From positions 347,156-411,155 of the forward strand of contig NZ_VHKL01000003.1 in the NCBI RefSeq assembly GCF_007474605.1: a stretch of DNA of 64,000 nt, in the 5' to 3' direction. Each line of letters begins with the position of its first letter. Positions within the stretch are counted from its first letter, which is position 1. The notes below the pieces were generated by a model. It made no database searches. It had not been told where the DNA came from and was given only the letters and a program-made list of their open reading frames with translations. Of the stretch, positions 58,861-64,000 are shown piece after piece. Origin of the DNA: Rhodoligotrophos appendicifer. Lineage in GTDB: Bacteria > Pseudomonadota > Alphaproteobacteria > Rhizobiales > Im1. The translations under genes and the position numbers were made by a program.

Positions 58861-60102
58861 ATGAGCCTCAGACGTCACCTGAAACGTTTCTCGGTTGCGG
58901 CGACGCTCTCCGCCGCGGCATTCGCATCGGCCGGCGCAGTCTCGGCCGCCGATCTGACCATTGGCGTTATCGGTCCGCTGAGCGGGCCCGCCGCCAATTC
59001 CGGCATTTCCATGCGCCAGGCCTATGAGGCGGCGGCAGCCCAGGCCAACAAGGACGGCGGCATCGAGGTCGATGGCGAAAAGCGCGAGGTCAAGCTGATC
59101 TTCGAGGACAGTGCATCGCGCCCGGAGGTGGGGGTAAGCGCCGCGCAGAAGCTTCTCACCCGCGACAATGTCGACGTCCTGGTCGGCGACACCATCGCCA
59201 GTTCCGTGACGCTGGCGATCATGGAGGTGGCCCCGAGCTTCGGCAAGTTCATGATGAGCGGCCAGCCGGTCTCGATCGAGATCGCCAAGAAGATTCAAGC
59301 CGACCAGGAGCGCTTTGCGAACTTCTGGAAGTCGAGCTTCAACAGCGATGCCTATGCCGCGACTCTGTATGGGACGGTGGATGATCTGATCAAGCAGGGC
59401 AGCTTCAAGCCCGCGGGCAAGAAGATCGCCTTCGTCGTCGAGGACACCGACTACGGCAAGTCCAATGTCGAATATACCGAGCCCCTGTTCAAGGAGGGCG
59501 GCTGGACGGTCTCATCGAGCGAAACGGTGCCGCTCGGCCACGCCGATTTCTATCCCCAGCTGTCGAAGCTGCGCGGCGACGAGCCCGACGTGCTGATTTC
59601 GATCTTCACCTCCGTCAATTCCGGGATCGCGCTCGTCAAGCAGATCAAGGAACAGGGGCTGAAGTCCTTGCACCTTGCGGTCTACTATCCGATCCGCCCC
59701 GAATTCTTGACGGGAGCCGGCGCTGCGGCCAACGGCCTTCTCTGGACGCCGCTCTTCTTCGATCCCAAGAACAACCCGAAGCACAAGGAGTTCGCGGCGA
59801 CCTTCAAGGAATTGAGTGGGGTCAACGGCAATGGCGACCACGCTCAGGGCTATTGCCAGATGACCATGCTGCTCAACAACATCAAGACGGCGGGATCCAT
59901 CGAGCCCGCGAAGATCTCCGAAGCCTTCGCCAAGACCGACTCCCCTTGCGTGATCGCCCGCTATGTCTATGACACGGCCAACCACACGCCCAAGGTCGGA
60001 GCCGAATTCCTGCCGGTGCCCATGGCCCAGATCCAGGACGGCGTCAGCTACGTGATCTGGCCTGAGTCCACCGCGACCGCCAAGTTCAAGCCGGTCGAAT
60101 AG
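58861..60102 (+). CDS. Branched-chain amino-acid-type ABC transporter, substrate-binding protein
   Basis: A 413-residue periplasmic protein with a signal peptide (about 1-30, ending AVSAAD) and the Leu/Ile/Val-binding fold: LTIGVIGPLSGPAANSGISM, AAQKLLTRDNVDVLVGDTIA, GKKIAFVVEDTDYGKSNVEY. It starts 50 bases after the M20 gene with an AGGGGAG site. Many LivJ-like proteins bind amides, short peptides or urea instead of leucine; the peptidases on both sides suggest a modified amino acid or peptide here. Confidence 0.9.
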   Translation: MSLRRHLKRFSVAATLSAAAFASAGAVSAADLTIGVIGPLSGPAANSGISMRQAYEAAAAQANKDGGIEVDGEKREVKLIFEDSASRPEVGVSAAQKLLTRDNVDVLVGDTIASSVTLAIMEVAPSFGKFMMSGQPVSIEIAKKIQADQERFANFWKSSFNSDAYAATLYGTVDDLIKQGSFKPAGKKIAFVVEDTDYGKSNVEYTEPLFKEGGWTVSSSETVPLGHADFYPQLSKLRGDEPDVLISIFTSVNSGIALVKQIKEQGLKSLHLAVYYPIRPEFLTGAGAAANGLLWTPLFFDPKNNPKHKEFAATFKELSGVNGNGDHAQGYCQMTMLLNNIKTAGSIEPAKISEAFAKTDSPCVIARYVYDTANHTPKVGAEFLPVPMAQIQDGVSYVIWPESTATAKFKPVE

Positions 60103-60132
60103 TCCGCTGCCGCGCGCCCGAGTTCCAGTGAC

Positions 60133-60186
60133 CTCGGGCGCCTCTCGCGCCGTTCCCGGCTCGGGCGCCTCGCGCGCCTTTCCCGA
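60133..60186. repeat. 27-bp tandem duplication
   Basis: Two adjacent 27-base copies (60133-60159 and 60160-60186) beginning CTCGGGCGCCTC differ at three positions. They lie in the 123-base gap between the substrate-binding protein and the first ATPase gene. They may be a simple slippage duplication or part of a mRNA stabilising structure. Confidence 0.5.
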
Positions 60187-60225
60187 CGGTCTCTTCGCTC
60201 GATCGCCCATCGGAGCCTCGAACCC

Positions 60226-60969
60226 ATGCCGAACGTTGCGCCCGATCCCCTCCTGAAGGTCGAAGGCATCACCATGTCCTTCGGCGGCATCGTGGCGATC
60301 GACGACCTCTCGCTGACCGTGGCGCCCGGGGAGATCCTCTCCCTGATGGGCCCGAACGGCGCGGGCAAGACCACGACCTTCCATGTGATCGCCGGAGTGC
60401 ATGCGCCCGATGCCGGCAGGATCATCTTTGACGGCCAGGACATCACCCGGGTCAAGCCGGATGGTCGCTGCCGCGCCGGCCTGGCCCGCACCTTCCAGAT
60501 CACGCAGCCCTTCCAGGAACTCACGGTGGAAGAGAACGTCATGGTCGGGGCGCTCGCCCATAACGGCTCCATGGCGGAGGCCCGGAAGGATGCCCGCCGC
60601 TATGTGGACATGGTGGGGCTTGCGGATCGGGCGGATGTTCTGGCCAAGGGGCTGAGCACCGGCCAGCGCAAGCGCCTCGAAATGGCGCGCGCCATGGCGA
60701 CCCGGCCGAAGCTGCTGCTGCTGGACGAGGTGACCGGCGGAGTGGATCAGAAAAGCATTCCCGGCCTCATCGAGCTCGTGCAGCGTCTGCGCGGCGAGGG
60801 GCTGACCCTGGTCATCATCGAGCACAATATGCGGGTGATCAACGAACTGGCCGATCGCGCGATCTTCATGAATCGGGGCGTCCGCATGGCCGAGGGAACG
60901 CCTGCGGAGATCGCGCGCCATCCTGAGGTGATCGAGCTCTATCTCGGGGAGGCGACCGAGCATGGCTGA
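60226..60969 (+). CDS. livG: ABC transporter ATP-binding protein, LivG type
   Basis: A 247-residue ATPase. Walker A is MGPNGAGKTTTF, the signature is LSTGQRKRLEMARAMA, and Walker B is LLLLDEVTGGVD. The segment LARTFQITQPFQELTVEENV is typical of LivG. The signature motif is STGQ instead of SGGQ. It overlaps the LivF gene by 8 bp. Confidence 0.9.
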   Translation: MPNVAPDPLLKVEGITMSFGGIVAIDDLSLTVAPGEILSLMGPNGAGKTTTFHVIAGVHAPDAGRIIFDGQDITRVKPDGRCRAGLARTFQITQPFQELTVEENVMVGALAHNGSMAEARKDARRYVDMVGLADRADVLAKGLSTGQRKRLEMARAMATRPKLLLLDEVTGGVDQKSIPGLIELVQRLRGEGLTLVIIEHNMRVINELADRAIFMNRGVRMAEGTPAEIARHPEVIELYLGEATEHG

Positions 60970-61681
60970 GGCCCCGATGCTTCAGGTCGAAGACCTGAAC
61001 GTCCTCTATGGCGACTACCAGGTGCTCTGGGACGTGTCCCTCACCGCCGCGAAGGATGAGGTCGTCGCCATTCTCGGGCCGAACGGCTCCGGCAAGAGCA
61101 CCGTGCTGAAGGCCATCATGGGGCTGTCGCCGATCCGCTCCGGCAGGGTGATCTTCGAGGGCCAGGATCTCACCAAGGTGCCGACCCACGAGATGGTTGG
61201 CTTCGGCATTTCCATGGTGCTGGAGCGCCGCCGGCTGTTCGGCGACATGACCGTGCGCGAGAACGTGCTGCTCGGCGCCTATCACCGCAGCGTCAACAAG
61301 GACACCCGCAGCCGGCTGGAATGGGTGGAGAGCCTGTTTCCGGTCCTGTCCGAGCGGCGCGATCAGATCGCGGGCAAGATGAGCGGCGGCGAGCAGCAGA
61401 TGGTGGCGATCGCCCGCAGCCTCATGTCGCGCCCGCGCCTGCTTCTGATGGACGAGCCCTATCTCGGCCTGGCGCCGCGGATCGTGAAGCAGATCGCCGA
61501 GATCATGCGCCGCATCAATCAGGAGGGGATCGCCGTCGTCTTCAACGAGCAGAATGTGCAGCTCTCCTTCGGCGTCTCCCATCGCGGCTATCTGCTCGAG
61601 GGGGGCCGGGTGGTGCTGTCCGGCACCGGCGACGAGATGATCCATTCCGACGTGATCCGCCGTGTCTATCTCGGCGCCTGA
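60962..61681 (+). CDS. livF: ABC transporter ATP-binding protein, LivF type
   Basis: A 239-residue ATPase with Walker A LGPNGSGKSTVLK, signature MSGGEQQMVAIARSLM and Walker B LLLMDEPYLGLAP. The length and RRRLFGDMTVRENVLLGAY fit LivF. It pairs with LivG to power the permeases. Confidence 0.91.
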   Translation: MAEAPMLQVEDLNVLYGDYQVLWDVSLTAAKDEVVAILGPNGSGKSTVLKAIMGLSPIRSGRVIFEGQDLTKVPTHEMVGFGISMVLERRRLFGDMTVRENVLLGAYHRSVNKDTRSRLEWVESLFPVLSERRDQIAGKMSGGEQQMVAIARSLMSRPRLLLMDEPYLGLAPRIVKQIAEIMRRINQEGIAVVFNEQNVQLSFGVSHRGYLLEGGRVVLSGTGDEMIHSDVIRRVYLGA

Positions 61682-61705
61682 GACCGTGAAACAAGGGAGA
61701 GACCA

Positions 61706-62581
61706 GTGAATTACGCGATCTTCCTTGAGCAGATCATCAATGGCCTGATCATCGGCTCGATGTATGCCCTGATCGGCAGCGGCATCGCCTTGATCTACGG
61801 TACCATGCGGGTCTTGAACCTCGCCCATGGCGAGTTCTACATGCTGGGCGGCTATTTCGTCTTCTTCCTGGTGGTGACCTATGGCGTGCCCTCCTATCTC
61901 GCCATCCCCATCGCGATCTTCGCGACCTTCATCCTGGGCGCGCTCATCCAGCGGCTGACCATTCACTACCTCCTGCCGCGGGAGGGATGGGCCTTCTCCA
62001 CCATTGCCGCGACCCTGGGGCTCTCCATCTTCCTGCAGAACGCAGCGCTGCTCCTGTTCGGCGAACAGTTCCAAAGCGTGCCCTATTACCTCTCCGGCAT
62101 CGTCGAATTCGCCGGCATCCGTCTGCCGGTGCAGCGTCTGCTCATCTTCGGCGTGGCGCTGCTGACCATTGCGATCATGACCTATGTGCTGAAGCGGACG
62201 CGGCTGGGCTGGGCCATTCGAGCGACGTCGCAGGACCGCGATGCCGCAGCGGTGGTGGGCATCCCGGCCCAGCGGATCTATCTGATCACCTTCGGGATCG
62301 CCGCCGCTCTCGGCGCCATCGCCGCCGCCATGCTGGCACCCATCTATGCGATCAACCCGTGGAGCGGCATGCCGATCCTGCTCAAGGGCTTCGTGGTCGT
62401 CATTCTCGGCGGCCTCGGCAGCTTTCCCGGCGCGATCGCGGGCGGCCTGATCCTTGGGGTGGTGGAAGCGGTTGGCGTACAGCTCACCTCGTCGGAATGG
62501 CGCGACGTGATCGCCTTCACCTTGATGATCGGCGTGATCTGGTGGCGGCCCTGGGGCCTGTTCGGAAAGAAACCCTCGTGA
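61706..62581 (+). CDS. livH: ABC transporter permease, LivH type
   Basis: A 291-residue permease with about eight helices. The N-terminal NGLIIGSMYALIGSGIALIY and MRVLNLAHGEFYMLGGY are LivH signatures, and VVILGGLGSFPGAIAGG is near the end. AGGGAGA precedes the ATG by 6 bases. It forms the channel with LivM. Confidence 0.92.
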   Translation: MNYAIFLEQIINGLIIGSMYALIGSGIALIYGTMRVLNLAHGEFYMLGGYFVFFLVVTYGVPSYLAIPIAIFATFILGALIQRLTIHYLLPREGWAFSTIAATLGLSIFLQNAALLLFGEQFQSVPYYLSGIVEFAGIRLPVQRLLIFGVALLTIAIMTYVLKRTRLGWAIRATSQDRDAAAVVGIPAQRIYLITFGIAAALGAIAAAMLAPIYAINPWSGMPILLKGFVVVILGGLGSFPGAIAGGLILGVVEAVGVQLTSSEWRDVIAFTLMIGVIWWRPWGLFGKKPS

Positions 62582-62627
62582 TGGCCCGCATGTCCGCCCT
62601 GCCCCAGTCGCCTGACCGGAGACGCGC

Positions 62628-63617
62628 ATGTTTCAACCGCTGAAGCCGCACCAATGGGCGCTCATGGCGGCCGTCATCCTGGTCATGATGGTGATCCCCA
62701 TGATCACGCGCGACAGCTATCTGCTGCATGTGCTGATCCTGGCCATGATCTTCGGCATCTTCGCCTCGGCCTGGAACCTGGTCACCGGTTTTGCCGGCCT
62801 GAAGACCTTCGGGCACCATGCATTCTTCGGGATCGGCGCCTATGCCTCCGCCCTCATCAGCATCAATGCGGGGTTGAGCCCCTGGATCACCATCTGGATC
62901 GCAGCACTCGCCGCGACGATCGCGGGACTGTTCATCGGTCTGCCGATCCTGCGCATCAAATCCATGCCGCATGTGGCGATCGTCACCCTGGGCTTTGCCG
63001 AGATCGTGCGCATCGTCATCTCGAACCTGCAATCGATCACCCGCGGCGAACTCGGCCTGTGGGGCATCCCGGCATTCACGGACTTCACCCTGCCGGGCAT
63101 CGGCAAGGTCGTGTTCACTCCCGCCGACAAGCTGCCCTATTATTATCTCGTGCTGGTGCTGCTGATCGCCTCCGTCGTGGTCGTCACCCTGCTGATGCGC
63201 TCGAAGACCGGCCTCTCCATGGTGGCCATGCGCGATGCCGAGGATGCGGCCGAGAGCCTGGGGGTCAATCTCACGAAGCAGAAGCTGCTCGTGTTCGGGG
63301 TCAGCGCCTTCCTGGTGGGTCTCGCCGGTGCCTTCTATGCCCATTACATCGGCATCCTCACCCCCTCGGCCGCCGTCGGCATCGACCTCATGATCCTCAT
63401 CATCGCCATGGTGCTGGTGGGCGGTCTGGGCACCCTGAGCGGCCCCTTGATCGGCGCCCTGATCTTGACCGTGACCATCGAACTGCTGCGGGATCTCGAT
63501 AATTACCGGCTGCTGGTCTATGGCGCGATCATCATCCTGATCGTGATGTTCCTCCCCAAGGGCCTCGCGACGCTGGGACCCCTGGTCGCCAAACGGTTCA
63601 CCTCACGCTCACAGTGA
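62628..63617 (+). CDS. livM: ABC transporter permease, LivM type
   Basis: A 329-residue permease. IFASAWNLVTGFAGLKTFGH near the N terminus and VAMRDAEDAAESLGVNLTKQ are characteristic, with VGGLGTLSGPLIGALILTV at the end. It follows LivH after 46 bases and completes the transporter. Confidence 0.92.
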   Translation: MFQPLKPHQWALMAAVILVMMVIPMITRDSYLLHVLILAMIFGIFASAWNLVTGFAGLKTFGHHAFFGIGAYASALISINAGLSPWITIWIAALAATIAGLFIGLPILRIKSMPHVAIVTLGFAEIVRIVISNLQSITRGELGLWGIPAFTDFTLPGIGKVVFTPADKLPYYYLVLVLLIASVVVVTLLMRSKTGLSMVAMRDAEDAAESLGVNLTKQKLLVFGVSAFLVGLAGAFYAHYIGILTPSAAVGIDLMILIIAMVLVGGLGTLSGPLIGALILTVTIELLRDLDNYRLLVYGAIIILIVMFLPKGLATLGPLVAKRFTSRSQ

Positions 63618-63634
63618 CTGCGAAAGGAGCAGGC

Positions 63635-64000
63635 ATGCTCGATACGGATGTAACCAGGGCCATCACCGGCGCCGTCGATGCAGCCTTTGACGACCAGGTC
63701 CGCTTCACCCAGGACATGGTCCGCATCCCCTCGCTGCGGGGCCAGGAGCATACGATGCAGGATTTCATGGCCGATGCCATGGCCCGCCGCGGCTTTGCTG
63801 TGGACCAGTGGCGCATCGATGTGGAGGACATCAAGGACCTGCCGGGCTTTGCCCCGGTGGCCGTCTCCTATGAGAACGCCTTCAACGTGGTGGGCACCTA
63901 CCGGCCGAAGACCCGAAAAGGCCGTTCCCTGATCTTCAACGGCCATGTCGACGTGGTGCCGACGGGCCCCTGGGCGCGGTGGACGACCCCGCCATTCGAG
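63635..64000 (+). CDS. M20-family peptidase, N-terminal part (cut by window end)
   Basis: The frame starts at 63635 (AAGGAG, 6 bases upstream) and is open to the window edge, giving 122 residues. It resembles the M20 peptidase at 57506: VRFTQDMVRIPSLRGQEHTM parallels that protein's opening, and FNGHVDVVPTGPW holds the first metal ligands. It is the last visible gene of the same operon, so two related hydrolases flank one transporter. Confidence 0.9.
   Translation, partial: MLDTDVTRAITGAVDAAFDDQVRFTQDMVRIPSLRGQEHTMQDFMADAMARRGFAVDQWRIDVEDIKDLPGFAPVAVSYENAFNVVGTYRPKTRKGRSLIFNGHVDVVPTGPWARWTTPPFE

Noticed and set aside
60866-62629. 587-residue minus-strand frame rich in His and Asp
   Set aside because: Antisense to LivF and LivH, whose motifs are clear. 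The His/Asp richness is the usual product of antisense reading.

Overview
The window looks like a high-GC alphaproteobacterial chromosome, most likely a member of the Hyphomicrobiales (Rhizobiales). The basis is a FeuN/FeuP/FeuQ-type osmosensory locus, a RibB with a degenerate cyclohydrolase half, a DUF5330 protein, HWE-type signalling and a gene transfer agent (GTA) cluster of the Rhodobacter capsulatus type. This placement is inferred from recognised families, not from a search.

Layout: 1-545 is the 3' end of a GlxA-type regulator. 767-3133 (minus) is the FeuQ/FeuP-like two-component system with a periplasmic PepSY protein. 3362-34497 (minus) is a full-length GTA structural cluster running from small terminase (34.5 kb) to tail fibre genes (3.4 kb): TerS, TerL, portal, protease, capsid, adaptor, stopper, gp10-like, terminator, major tail, chaperones, tape measure, distal tail, hub, NlpC/P60 peptidase, host-specificity protein gp15, a DUF2793 protein and a small coiled-coil membrane protein.

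The striking point is that gp15 is split in two by a 15.3-kb, visibly AT-richer integrated element (6849-22127). Both ends carry the same 13-bp core, AGAACCAATCATA, which encodes the YDWF segment of the gp15 TIM-barrel domain. Joining the two copies restores one uninterrupted frame of about 1503 codons. The element carries a tyrosine integrase beside the right end, arm-type repeats at both ends, a replicative primase-helicase with a repeat-rich candidate origin, a divergent operator region with a ribbon-helix-helix gene, a serine recombinase, several small membrane proteins, and an odd partial virion set (tape measure, DUF4055 portal, head-tail connector, head closure, tail terminator). I find no terminase, capsid, major tail or baseplate gene in it. 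It may be a decayed prophage, a reversible switch of the GTA, or a satellite that relies on GTA or other phage parts; the sequence alone cannot decide.

From 34.9 kb onward the window is ordinary chromosome: a class A penicillin-binding protein, DUF1214/DUF1254 membrane proteins, a peptidoglycan-binding protein, an isoquinoline-1-oxidoreductase-like molybdenum enzyme (large subunit frameshifted), ribB, superoxide dismutase, mobA/mobB/tusA, a DUF4142 protein, a membrane diguanylate cyclase, a Rieske oxygenase of the quaternary-ammonium type, a LysE-type exporter, a response regulator facing a GAF-PAS HWE kinase, a histidine phosphatase, and an EamA/IclR pair. The right end is a transport and hydrolysis operon: an M20 peptidase, a complete branched-chain amino-acid-type ABC transporter, and a second M20 peptidase cut by the window edge.
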